A stretch of 64,000 nt of DNA from Pseudomonas abieticivorans (GTDB taxonomy: Bacteria; Pseudomonadota; Gammaproteobacteria; Pseudomonadales; Pseudomonadaceae). A program made the translations under genes and the position numbers. Positions within the stretch are counted from its first letter, which is position 1. Each line of letters starts with the position of its first letter. The stretch covers positions 875,501 through 939,500 of the forward strand of contig NZ_CP094975.1 of the NCBI RefSeq assembly GCF_023509015.1. The letters run 5' to 3'. The notes beneath the pieces are model-generated. The model searched no databases and was not told the DNA's origin. It saw only the letters and a program-made list of their open reading frames with translations. Of this stretch, positions 25,345-35,000 are shown in pieces.

Positions 25345-25908
25345 ATGCTGAAAAAAATCGCCCTCGCCGCCTGCTCCGTGCTGTTTGCCAGCCAACTGAT
25401 GGCCGCTGACGCCCAACACCCCCACGTGTTGCTGGACACCAGCTTCGGTAAAGTCGAAATCGAACTCGACAACGTCAAGGCACCGATCAGCACCCAGAAC
25501 TTCCTGGCCTACGTGGACAGCGGTTTCTACACCAACACCATTTTCCACCGGGTAATCCCGGGCTTCATGGTGCAGGGCGGCGGCTTCAACGCGCAGATGG
25601 TCGAGAAACAAACCCGCGACCCGATCAAGAACGAAGCTGACAATGGCTTGAAAAACGTGCGCGGCACCCTGTCGATGGCGCGCACCTCGGACGTCAACTC
25701 GGCCACCAGCCAGTTCTTCATCAACGTCAACGACAACGCCTTCCTGGACCATGGCAGCCGTGACTTCGGCTACGCCGTGTTCGCCAAGGTGGTCAGCGGC
25801 ATGGACGTGGTCGACCAGATCGTCAACTCGCCAACCGCCACCAAACAAGGCATGCAGAACGTGCCCGTCGACCCGGTGCTGATCAAGTCGGCCAAACGCA
25901 TCGACTGA
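25345..25908 (+). CDS. Periplasmic cyclophilin-type peptidyl-prolyl isomerase
   Basis: This 187-aa protein has a Sec signal ([20 protein letters not shown]) and a cyclophilin domain containing [32 protein letters not shown] and [17 protein letters not shown]. It accelerates proline isomerisation of exported proteins, as PpiA does. It is similar in length to E. coli PpiA (190 aa). AAGGAT lies upstream in the tail of the hydrolase gene. Confidence 0.9.
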   Translation: MLKKIALAACSVLFASQLMAADAQHPHVLLDTSFGKVEIELDNVKAPISTQNFLAYVDSGFYTNTIFHRVIPGFMVQGGGFNAQMVEKQTRDPIKNEADNGLKNVRGTLSMARTSDVNSATSQFFINVNDNAFLDHGSRDFGYAVFAKVVSGMDVVDQIVNSPTATKQGMQNVPVDPVLIKSAKRID

Positions 25909-25975
25909 TCCCCACCCGGTGCAGGGATGCCCAACCGGCCAGGACCGGTCACATCGAACAGGAGAGCTCGCCCCC

Positions 25976-27808
25976 ATGTTGTACCGTCGTTTCGAGAAAC
26001 TGATCGATATCTTCCGCGAGGCGCCCAGCGAGGCGCCGCCGACCACGGTCCTGCCGTTTTACGTGTACTACCTGCGCCAGGTCTGGCCCAGCTTCGCCGC
26101 CCTGCTGGTGGTGGGGCTGGTGGGCGCGCTGATCGAAGTGGCGCTGTTCAGCTACCTGAGCCGTATCATCGACCTGGCCCAGGGCACGCCCAACGTTCAC
26201 TTTTTCAGCGAGCATGCCGGCGAACTCACCTGGATGGCCGTGGTGGCGTTGGTGTTGCGGCCGATCTTCGTGGGCCTGCATGACCTGCTGGTGCATCAGA
26301 CCATCAGCCCAGGCATGACCAGCATGATCCGCTGGCAAAACCACAGCTACGTGCTCAAACAGAGCCTGAATTTCTTCCAGAGCGACTTCGCCGGGCGCAT
26401 CGCCCAGCGCATCATGCAAACCGGCAACGCCCTGCGCGACTCGGCCGTGCAAGCGGTGGACGCGCTCTGGCATGTGCTGATCTATGCGATCAGCTCGTTG
26501 ATTTTATTCGCCGAAGCCGACTGGCGCCTGATGATCCCGCTGATCACCTGGATCCTCGGCTACGCCCTGGCGCTGTCTTACTTTGTGCCAAGGGTGAAAG
26601 CGCGCGCGGTGGTGTCCTCCGACGCCGGCTCCAAACTGATGGGGCGCATCGTCGACGGTTACACCAACATCGCCACCCTCAAGCTGTTTGCCCACACCAA
26701 CATGGAACAGCAATACGCCCGCGAGGCCATCACCGAACAGACCGAAAAAAGCCAGCTGGCGGCCCGGGTGATCACCAGCATGGACGTGGTCATCACCAGC
26801 CTCAACGGCCTGCTGATCGTCGGCACCACGGGGCTGGCCCTGTGGCTGTGGACGCAATCGCTGATCAGCGTGGGCGCCATCGCCCTGGCCACGGGCCTGG
26901 TGATCCGCATCGTCAACATGTCGGGCTGGATCATGTGGGTGGTCAACGGCATCTTCGAAAACATCGGCATGGTCCAGGACGGCCTGGAAACCATCGCCCA
27001 GCCGGTGGCCGTGACCGACCCCAAGGGCGCGCCGCGCCTGAAGGTAGACCGTGGCAACGTGAAGTTCGACAACGTCGACTTTCACTACGGCAAGGGCAGC
27101 AAGATCATCGACAGCCTGACCCTGGACATTCGCCCCGGCGAGAAGATCGGCCTGATCGGCCCGTCCGGCGCGGGCAAGTCCACCCTGGTCAACCTGCTGC
27201 TGCGCCTGTACGACCTGCAAGGCGGGCGCATCCTGATCGACGGCCAGGACATCGCCCAAGTGGCCCAGGAAAGCCTGCGCGAACAGATTGGCATGATCAC
27301 CCAGGACACCTCGCTGCTGCACCGCTCGATCCGCGAAAACCTCTTGTACGGCCGCCCCGGCGCCAGCGACACGGCATTGTGGGAAGCGATCCGCAAGGCG
27401 CGTGCCGACGAGTTCATTCCATTGCTGAGCGACGCCCAGGGCCGCATGGGCCTGGAAGCCCATGTCGGCGAGCGCGGGGTCAAGCTGTCGGGTGGCCAAC
27501 GCCAGCGCATCGCCATCGCCCGGGTGCTGCTCAAGAACGCGCCCATCCTGATCATGGATGAAGCCACGTCTGCACTGGACTCGGAAGTGGAAGCGGCGAT
27601 TCAGGAAAGCCTGGAAACCCTGATGAAGGGCAAGACCGTGATCGCCATCGCCCACCGCCTGTCGACCATCGCCAAGATGGACCGCCTGGTGGTGCTGGAA
27701 AAAGGCCGCATCGTCGAGTTGGGCAGCCACCACGAGTTGCTGGCGCACCAAGGGCTGTATGCGCGCCTGTGGCACCACCAGACCGGCGGTTTCGTCGGCA
27801 TCGACTGA
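25976..27808 (+). CDS. ABC transporter, fused membrane and ATPase domains (exporter type)
   Basis: This 610-aa half-transporter has an N-terminal membrane domain with six helices (residues about 35-330) and a C-terminal ATPase: Walker A GPSGAGKST, signature LSGGQRQRIAIARVLL, Walker B ILIMDEATSALD, and H-loop IAHRLSTI. It should function as a homodimeric exporter. ATG 25976 (MLYRRFEKLIDIF) follows GGAGAG; the longer frame adds 19 unlikely residues. The loop region ENIGMVQDGLETIAQP is typical of the MsbA-like/lipid or multidrug class. The substrate is unknown. Confidence 0.88.
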   Translation: MLYRRFEKLIDIFREAPSEAPPTTVLPFYVYYLRQVWPSFAALLVVGLVGALIEVALFSYLSRIIDLAQGTPNVHFFSEHAGELTWMAVVALVLRPIFVGLHDLLVHQTISPGMTSMIRWQNHSYVLKQSLNFFQSDFAGRIAQRIMQTGNALRDSAVQAVDALWHVLIYAISSLILFAEADWRLMIPLITWILGYALALSYFVPRVKARAVVSSDAGSKLMGRIVDGYTNIATLKLFAHTNMEQQYAREAITEQTEKSQLAARVITSMDVVITSLNGLLIVGTTGLALWLWTQSLISVGAIALATGLVIRIVNMSGWIMWVVNGIFENIGMVQDGLETIAQPVAVTDPKGAPRLKVDRGNVKFDNVDFHYGKGSKIIDSLTLDIRPGEKIGLIGPSGAGKSTLVNLLLRLYDLQGGRILIDGQDIAQVAQESLREQIGMITQDTSLLHRSIRENLLYGRPGASDTALWEAIRKARADEFIPLLSDAQGRMGLEAHVGERGVKLSGGQRQRIAIARVLLKNAPILIMDEATSALDSEVEAAIQESLETLMKGKTVIAIAHRLSTIAKMDRLVVLEKGRIVELGSHHELLAHQGLYARLWHHQTGGFVGID

Positions 27809-27809
27809 A

Positions 27810-27884
27810 CCTTGTGGGTGCACGGCTTGCCGGCGATGGCTGCCCCCTGGATCGCCATCGCCGGCAAGCCGTGTGCCCACAAGG
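27810..27884. repeat. Long inverted repeat between convergent genes (second REP family)
   Basis: CCTTGTGGGTGCACGGCTTGCCGGCGATGGC pairs with GCCATCGCCGGCAAGCCGTGTGCCCACAAGG across a short loop, about 29 bp per arm. It lies between the ABC exporter stop and the convergent acyltransferase stop, so it likely doubles as a bidirectional terminator. Confidence 0.8.
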
Positions 27885-27888
27885 GCCG

Positions 27889-29016
27889 TCACTCGGCCAT
27901 TTTGTAGGGCAACGCCGCCCGGGCCTCTTCGGCGTAGGCCATCACCCCCGCCCGTTCCTCGGCCAGGAAGTCGCTCACGGCGTTCTTCAGGCCCGGGTGG
28001 GTCAGGTAATGCCACGACCGCGTGATCACCGGCTCAAAGCCCCGGATCAGCTTGTGCTCACCCTGGGCGCCGGCGTCAAAGCGTTGCAGGCCATGGGCGA
28101 TGGCGTAGTCCATGCCCTGGTAGAAGCAGGTCTCGAAGTGCAGCCGGTCGAACTCTGCCAGGCAGCCCCAGTAGCGCCCATAGAAGCTGTCGCCGCCGAC
28201 CAGGCTGAAGGCCATGGCCACCGGCCGCCCGGCCTGGCGCGCAAACACCACGCGAATCGCCTCGGGCATGCGCTCGGCCAGCAGGCTGAAGAACTCGCGC
28301 GTCAGGTAAGGCGCCTGGCGCCGTACCGCGTAAGTGTTGGCGTAACAGGCGTAAACGAAGTCCCAATCGGCTTCGCGCAGTTGCGCGCCCTGCTGCCACT
28401 CAAACTCGATGCCCTGCCCCGCCACCTGCTCGCGCTCTTTGCGCATCTGCTTGCGTTTGCGCGAGCTCAAGGTGTCGAGAAAATCCTGGAAGTCCCGGTA
28501 ACCGCGGTTATGCCAGTGGTACTGGCAGCCCAGGCGCTCAAGCCAGCCGGGCTCTTGGGCGAGCATGGCATCGAGCGAGGCGTCGGTGAAGTTGATGTGG
28601 GCGCTGGATAACTGCTCCACCTCCAGGTAACCCGGCAGGCTGCGCAGCAGTTCAAGCCCATCACCGGGCTCACGCGCCAACAGCCTTGGGCCACTGACCG
28701 GGCTGAACGGTACGGCGGTCAGCAGTTTGGGGTAGTACTCGATACCCGCGCGGCGGCAGGCATCGGCCCAGGCGTGGTCGAACACGTATTCGCCATAGGA
28801 ATGCCATTTGCGGTAGCTGGGCATGGCCGCGACGATGCGGCCGTCCTCCCGGTGCACCAAGTGCTCGGGCCGCCAGCCGGAATGCTTGCCCAGGCTGGCG
28901 CTGGCCTCCAGGGCGCTGAGAAAGCCGTGACGCAAAAAGGGTTGCGCGCTGGGCACCAGGGCATCCCACTGCGCCGCATCGATGGAGTCCAGGCTATGAA
29001 GCACGTGTAGCGGCAT
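27889..29016 (-). CDS. FemAB-like / GNAT-superfamily N-acyltransferase (PF04339 type)
   Basis: This 375-aa protein is typical of the DUF482/FemAB-like family: SAQPFLRHGFLSALEASASLG near the N-terminus (split at FLRHGFL), FTDASLDAM, YHWHNRGYRDFQDFLDTLSS, RKRKQMRKERE, and FDAGAQGEHKLIRGFEP in the C-terminal acyltransferase half. AGGT precedes ATG 29016 (MPLHVLHSLDS); the 29 extra residues of the longer frame overlap the upstream terminator region. Family members are widespread and lack a firm substrate assignment. Confidence 0.85.
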   Translation of the reverse strand: MPLHVLHSLDSIDAAQWDALVPSAQPFLRHGFLSALEASASLGKHSGWRPEHLVHREDGRIVAAMPSYRKWHSYGEYVFDHAWADACRRAGIEYYPKLLTAVPFSPVSGPRLLAREPGDGLELLRSLPGYLEVEQLSSAHINFTDASLDAMLAQEPGWLERLGCQYHWHNRGYRDFQDFLDTLSSRKRKQMRKEREQVAGQGIEFEWQQGAQLREADWDFVYACYANTYAVRRQAPYLTREFFSLLAERMPEAIRVVFARQAGRPVAMAFSLVGGDSFYGRYWGCLAEFDRLHFETCFYQGMDYAIAHGLQRFDAGAQGEHKLIRGFEPVITRSWHYLTHPGLKNAVSDFLAEERAGVMAYAEEARAALPYKMAE

Positions 29017-29051
29017 GTGATAGACCTCTTTACAGAGCGCTAGCATGCCAC

Positions 29052-29080
29052 AAAAAAAAAGCCCCGCACGAGGCGGGGCG
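29052..29080 (-). terminator. Rho-independent terminator of the OprD porin gene
   Basis: On the minus strand GCCCCGC-CTCGT-GCGGGGC is followed by a run of nine T residues, about 40 bp after the porin stop. Confidence 0.9.
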
Positions 29081-29121
29081 AATGCTTTAACGGATGGGGT
29101 CAAAGGATGACGCGGTCATGC

Positions 29122-30480
29122 TTACAACAGTGGGATCGAGTAGCTCAGGATCAGACGGTTTTCGTCCTGGTCGCGCTGGCCCGGGATGTTGTCGCGCCAC
29201 ATGCCGTTTTTCCAGGTTACGCCCAGGCCCTTGAGGGTGCCTTCGGGTACCACGTAGGCCAGGGTGATGTCGCGTTCCCACTCGTTGCGGTTGTTGCCGG
29301 CCACGGTGCCGTTGGTGGCCACGGTGTCGATGTTGCTGCCGCTCAGGTAGGTGATACCGGCGGTCGCGCCAGGGAAGCCGATGGCAGCGAAGTCATAGGC
29401 GTAGCGGGCCTGCCAGGTTTTCTCGCCGGCACGGCCGAACTTCTGGATCTGGGCGTCGGTGATGGTGTAGTTCGACGAACCGTTGCCCTGGTTCAACCAC
29501 GGGAAGTCGCTGTCGCCGTTGCTCACCTGGTAGCCACCACCAAAGGTGTGGCCGGCCACGGTGTACAGGAACAAGGCGCTGTACAGGTTGTTGTCGACCT
29601 TGCCCTTGCCGCTGGCCTGGCCCAGGTAGTTGCCCGAGCTGTAGTACAGCGGATCGTTGCTGTTCTTGCCATCGTCCTTGCTGTTGAAGTAACGAAAGTC
29701 GGACTTCAACACACCCGGGCCGATGGACCAGTTGTGCACCAGGCCCAGGAAGTTCTGTTTGTAGAAGTCATCCAGGTTGCCGTAGTAGTACTGGAACAGC
29801 AGGTCCTTGGTGATCTTGTAGTCGCCACCGGCATAGTAGAACTTGTTGCTGCGCCCGCCGATGTTGCTGTTGCCGCTGCCGTTGGCACCGCCAATGGACA
29901 AGTCTTCGTTGTTGCTGGAGTTACGGTCCTTGACCTTCTCGATCTGGCCGGCGATCAGGCTCAGGTCTTTGATCTCGTTGGAGGTGACCTGGCCACCCTG
30001 GAAGGTTTGCGGCACCAGACGGCTGTCGTTGTACATGATCACCGGCAGCTTGGGCAGCAAGGTGCCCAGTTTCAGCTCGGTCTTGGAGATCTTCGCCTTG
30101 GCGGTCAGGCCCAGGCTGGCAAAGTCGTCGGCGGCGTGGTCACCATCGCTTGGGAACACGTTGCCACCGTCCAGCAGGCCGGTCGGGTTGCCGTGGCGGC
30201 CTGCACCGGAGTCAAGCTTGATGCCCAGAAGGCCAATGGCGTCTACGCCAAAGCCCACGGTGCCGGCGGTGTAGCCGGACTGGAAGTCCAACTGAAAGCC
30301 CTGGCCCCACTCGGACTGGTAGTTGGCGTTCTTGGCGGTGGCCGAGTCGCGGTTGTCGTTGTTGATGTAAAAGTTGCGCAGCTTCAGCGTGGCCTTGCTG
30401 TCTTCAATGAAGCCCTCTGCCATTGCAGATTGAGCCAAAACCCCCGTGGCCATCGCCAAGGCCAAAGTGGACTTTTTCAT
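29122..30480 (-). CDS. OprD-family outer-membrane porin
   Basis: This 452-aa protein has a signal peptide (MKKSTLALAMATGVLAQSAMA) and alternating amphipathic strands, ending in ILSYSIPLL as outer-membrane barrels do. OprD hallmarks are FIEDSKATLKLRNFYINND near the N-terminus, LGTLLPKLPVIMYNDSRL and WQARYAYDFAAIGFPGATAG. It should admit a specific small substrate (amino acid, aromatic acid or similar). It is monocistronic with its own terminator. Which OprD subfamily it is cannot be told by eye. Confidence 0.9.
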   Translation of the reverse strand: MKKSTLALAMATGVLAQSAMAEGFIEDSKATLKLRNFYINNDNRDSATAKNANYQSEWGQGFQLDFQSGYTAGTVGFGVDAIGLLGIKLDSGAGRHGNPTGLLDGGNVFPSDGDHAADDFASLGLTAKAKISKTELKLGTLLPKLPVIMYNDSRLVPQTFQGGQVTSNEIKDLSLIAGQIEKVKDRNSSNNEDLSIGGANGSGNSNIGGRSNKFYYAGGDYKITKDLLFQYYYGNLDDFYKQNFLGLVHNWSIGPGVLKSDFRYFNSKDDGKNSNDPLYYSSGNYLGQASGKGKVDNNLYSALFLYTVAGHTFGGGYQVSNGDSDFPWLNQGNGSSNYTITDAQIQKFGRAGEKTWQARYAYDFAAIGFPGATAGITYLSGSNIDTVATNGTVAGNNRNEWERDITLAYVVPEGTLKGLGVTWKNGMWRDNIPGQRDQDENRLILSYSIPLL

Positions 30481-30670
30481 GATTCGCTCCTCTGGGTACT
30501 ACTTTTAATGTTTTTTTGGCCGCGCGCCCCCTGCGTCCATGCCGGGGTGACGGGCTTTGTTGGGAGGCGATCTTGAAGAGCGGATATTTCAGCGCCGCTG
30601 CTGAAACATTAAGATTTAGTTACAAAGGAACTTTCTGGAAACAAACCCACTTGCTGGGTTGAGGTGGCGC

Positions 30671-30692
30671 GCCCTGGCCAGCCAGCCAGGGC
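30671..30692 (-). terminator. Hairpin after the KAS III-like gene
   Basis: GCCCTGGC-CAGCCA-GCCAGGGC forms a stable stem 8 nt downstream of the minus-strand stop codon. It has no T-tract, so termination efficiency is uncertain. Confidence 0.45.
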
Positions 30693-30700
30693 TTATTCAC

Positions 30701-31822
30701 TTAACGCTTACGCAAAATCACACTGCCGATCGAATACCCTGCGCCAAAGGAGCTGAGCACGCCCAGCGCACCTTTGGGCAGGTCGTCCTGGTAGGTGTGG
30801 AAGGCAATCACCGAGCCTGCCGAACTGGTGTTGGCGTAGGTGTCCAGGATCACCGGCGCCTCCTGCACGCTGGCTTCACGGCCCAGCAGCTTCCTGACGA
30901 TCAGGTGGTTCATGCTCAGGTTGGCCTGGTGCAGCCAGAAGCGCTTCACGTCACTGACCTGGATGTCGTTTTCGGCCAAGTGCGCGCCAATCAGTTCGGC
31001 CACCATCGGGCACACTTCGCGGAACACCTTGCGGCCTTCCTGCACGAACAGTTTGTCGGGTTGGCCAATGCCCTCTTCGGCGGCGCGGTTGAGGAAGCCA
31101 AAGTTGTTGCGGATGTTGTTGGAAAACTGCGTCAGCAGTTTGGTGCTGACCACATCGAACTGGTGTTTGGAGGTGGCCAGGTCTGCACGCTCGACCACAA
31201 CCGCGGTGCAGGCGTCACCGAAAATGAAATGGCTGTCGCGATCACGGAAGTTCAAATGGCCGGTGCAAATCTCCGGGTCCACCACCAACACCGCGCGGGC
31301 CTGGCCCAGTTGCACGCTGTTGCACGCGGTCTGGATGCCGAAAGTGGCCGAGGAGCACGCCACGTTCATGTCAAACCCAAAACCCTGGATGCCCAGCGCC
31401 TGCTGCACTTCGACCGCCAGGGCCGGGTAGGCACGCGGTAGGTTGGAGCAGGCGACGATCACCGCGTCGATGTCGGCGGCGGTTTTGCCGGCACGCTCCA
31501 GCGCCTGCTTGGCAGCGGCCACGGCCATCTCGCAAAGGATCGACGGCTCGTCGTTGCTGCGCTCCGGCAGGCGCGGCTTCATGCGCTGCGGGTCGAGGAT
31601 GCCGGCCTTGTCCATGACGAAACGGCTCTTGATGCCCGAGGCTTTTTCGATGAAGGCGGCGCTGGATTCGGTTGCAGCCTGGAGCTCGCCGCGCTCGATG
31701 GCCTCGGCGTTCTCGGCGTTGAACTGCTGGGCCCAGGTGTTATAGGACTGCACCAGCTCTTCGTTGGAGATGCTGTTGGCCGGGGTATACAGGCCCGTGC
31801 CGCTGATCACGACGTTATGCAC
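30701..31822 (-). CDS. Beta-ketoacyl-ACP synthase III family protein, PA3286-like
   Basis: This 373-aa thiolase-fold condensing enzyme has the FabH triad: Cys156 in NVACSSATF, His298 in WLHQANLSMN, and Asn331 in YANTSSAGS. It is longer than FabH (about 317 aa), with an insertion around residues 30-95. The length and the neighbourhood (hrpA, fadD1/fadD2, phaJ1) match P. aeruginosa PA3286, reported to condense octanoyl-CoA from beta-oxidation with malonyl-ACP to feed fatty-acid synthesis. The assignment to PA3286 is by synteny and length. Confidence 0.85.
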   Translation of the reverse strand: MHNVVISGTGLYTPANSISNEELVQSYNTWAQQFNAENAEAIERGELQAATESSAAFIEKASGIKSRFVMDKAGILDPQRMKPRLPERSNDEPSILCEMAVAAAKQALERAGKTAADIDAVIVACSNLPRAYPALAVEVQQALGIQGFGFDMNVACSSATFGIQTACNSVQLGQARAVLVVDPEICTGHLNFRDRDSHFIFGDACTAVVVERADLATSKHQFDVVSTKLLTQFSNNIRNNFGFLNRAAEEGIGQPDKLFVQEGRKVFREVCPMVAELIGAHLAENDIQVSDVKRFWLHQANLSMNHLIVRKLLGREASVQEAPVILDTYANTSSAGSVIAFHTYQDDLPKGALGVLSSFGAGYSIGSVILRKR

Positions 31823-32018
31823 GGTCGCTCCTCTCTATTATTTGGGGCCGCTACGTGGGCGGCGGCCGCATGACTGCACTGCGACATGGCACATTCGTAC
31901 CATATTGCATACAAAGCTACCCGGCCAAAGGGGGCAGGCAGCCCCCGGGTCACGGGTTATTTATCGGCGAAGTGTGCCATATTTACCGGGGTTTCGCCCC
32001 TTTTACCCCAACCACCGA

Positions 32019-35000
32019 TCAGCCTTCCACCTGGCTCCACTGCTTGCCCAGGCGCTTGTCGGAAATCGGCAGCTTGGTGCCCAACTGCTGGGCGAACAGC
32101 GATACCCGGTACTCCTCGATCAACCAGCGGTACAGTTCCAGCTCCGGGTCGCGCTTGCCTTCTTGGCCATGCTTGCTGGCGCGAGCCTGGTACTGCGCCC
32201 ACAAGCCGGCCAACTCCTGGCTCCACACACGGTCTTTCTGCACCTGGCTTGCGAGTTTTTCCAGGCGCAGTTCGATGGCCTTGAGGTAGCGCGGTAACTC
32301 CTTGAACCACAGTGCCGGGGTTTGGCGCACGAAGCCTGGGTACACCAGGTTGCCCAGCTGTTGCTTGATGTCGTTGAGCGCCACGGCCTGGGCCAGGTCG
32401 ATCTTGCCCTTGAAGCGCTTTTGCAGGCCGTGCCATAGCTTGAGGATATCCAGGGTCTGGCGCGCCAGGCGTTCGGCGTGCTCGGCCCAGGCACCGCGCT
32501 TGCGCTCGGCCAGGGACAGCAGGCCTGCGCCATCGCGGGGCAGGCTCGCTTCGCCTTCCAGGATGCAGCTGTCCAGGCTGGCCAACAGGATGTCTTCCAC
32601 CAACGCGTCGACCCGGCCCAGCTCGCGGTACATCAACCCCAGTTCGGTCAGGCCCGGCAACTTGCCGCGCAGGAACTTGGCCGGTTCCGCCAATTGTTGC
32701 AACAACAGGCGCTGCAGGGCACGGCGGTGCTGGAATTGGGCCTCGGCGGCGGTCGAGAAGCGCCCTTCCTTGACCGTGCCGTTGTCTTCCACCAACGCCG
32801 GGTAGACCGTCATCGACAGCCCGGCGATGTTCTGCTGAGCCTTCTGGGCCACCGCGGCAAACACCTTGGCCTCTACCGGTTGCTGGCTTTTCGCCGACTG
32901 CGGTGCTGCCAAAGCGGCCTGGCTGGCTTGGGCAAAGCGCGCTGTCAGCTCGGCCAGGTCGCGGCCCTCGCCAAGGAACTTGCCCTGGCCGTCGAGCACT
33001 TCGATGTTCATGCGCAAATGGCTGTCGACCTGCTGCTCGGCCTCTTGCCAGGCTTCGTCGCTGACCCGTGCACCGGTCATGCGCAACAGTTCACGGCCCA
33101 GCGCCTGAGGCAGCGAGCCTTCGCCAAAGGTGATGCGTTGCAGGGCCGCCTTGATGAAGTCCGGCACCGGCACGAAGTTCTTGCGGATGACCTTGGGCAG
33201 GTTGCGCACCAGGGCAATGCACTTGGCCTCGATCAGCCCCGGCACCAGCCACTCCAGGCGTTCGTTGGGCAACGACGGCAACAACGGCGCCGGTACCCGC
33301 AAGGTCACGCCATCGCGCGGGTGGTTAGGCTCGAAGTGGTAGCTCAGCGCAAGCGTAAGGTCGCCCAGGCGCAGGGTGTCGGGGTACTGCGCGGCGGTCA
33401 CTTCGCTGGCTTCGCGGGCCAGCACGTCCTCTTCGCGCATGATCAACAGTTGCGCGTTCTTCTGGCTCTCGCTCTTGTACCAGCTGTCGAAGGTGGCCGT
33501 CTGGTGGATCTCGGCCGGCAGGCGCGCTTCGTAGTAGGCGTACAGGGTTTCTTCGTCGGCCAGGATGTCGCGTCGGCGGGCCTTGGCTTCCAGTTCGTCG
33601 AGCTGTTCGAGCAACTGCCGATTGGCCGTAAGGCACTTGGCCCGCGACTGGATCTCACCGCGCACCAGGCCTTCGCGGATAAACATCTCGCGCGACACCA
33701 CCGGGTCGATCGGCCCGTAATGCACCGGGCGGCGACCCACCACGATCAAGCCGAACAGGGTGATCTGCTCGAACGCCACCACCTGGCCGCGCTTCTTCTC
33801 CCAGTGCGGTTCGAAGTGGTTTTTCTTGATCAGGTGCCCGGCCAGTGGCTCGATCCAGTCGGCGTCGATCTTGGCCACCATGCGCGCGTACAGCTTGGTG
33901 GTCTCCATCAGTTCAGCGGTCATCAGCCACTGTGGGCGCTTCTTGCCGATGCCGGACGAGGGGTGAATCCAGAAGCGCCGTTGCCGTGCGCCCAGGTAGT
34001 CGCCCTCTTCGGTTTTCTGGCCGATCTGGCTCAACAGGCCGGAAAGGATCGCCTTGTGGAACTTGGGAAAGTCGGCCGGCTCCTTGTTGACCGTCAACTG
34101 CAGGTCGCGGCAGATCAGGCTCAACTGCCGGTGGGCGTCGCGCCACTCGCGCAGGCGCAGGTAGTTGAGGAAGTTTTTGCGGCACCAGTTGCGCAGCGGG
34201 CTGGCGGTCAGGGCCTGGCGCTGCTCTTCAAAGCCACGCCACAGGTTGACCAGCGCGGCGAAGTCCGAATCGGCGTCCTTCCACTGGGCGTGGGCCTGGT
34301 CGGCGGCCTGCTGGCGCTCGGGCGGGCGCTCGCGCACATCCTGCACCGACAGCGCACTGGCGACGATCAGCACTTCTTGCAGGCTGCCTTGCGTGGCGGC
34401 CTCAAGCAGCATACGGCCCATGCGCGGGTCCACCGGCAGGCGCGCCAACTGGCGGCCCAACGGCGTGAGCTGGTTTTCGCGGTTGACCGCCGACAGCTCC
34501 TGCAGCAGGTTGAAGCCGTCGGTAATGGCCTTGCCATCCGGCGGCTCGATAAACGGGAACTGGTCGATCTCGCCCAGGCGCAGGTGCAGCATCTGCAAAA
34601 TAACGGCCGCAAGGTTGGTGCGCAGGATCTCTGGGTCGGTGAATTCCGGCCGGCCGTTGAAATCTTCTTCACTGTACAAGCGGATGCAGATACCAGGTTC
34701 AACCCGGCCACAACGGCCCTTGCGCTGGTTGGCGCTGGCCTGGGACACCGCCTCGATGGGCAGGCGCTGCACCTTGGCGCGGTAGCTGTAGCGGCTGATG
34801 CGCGCGGTGCCGCTGTCGATCACGTAACGGATGCCCGGCACGGTGAGCGAGGTTTCGGCAACGTTGGTGGCCAATACCACGCGGCGGCCAGGGTGGCTCT
34901 GGAAGATCTTTTGCTGCTCGGCCGGTGACAGGCGAGCGTACAGCGGCAAAATCTCGGTGTGCCTGAGCTGGGCCTTGCGCAGCATCTCGGCGGCGTCGCG

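Noticed and set aside
32478..34928. 816-codon plus-strand frame across hrpA
   Set aside because: Antisense to the well-conserved helicase. Composition is Gln/Ala/Leu-rich with no domain, typical of high-GC shadow frames.
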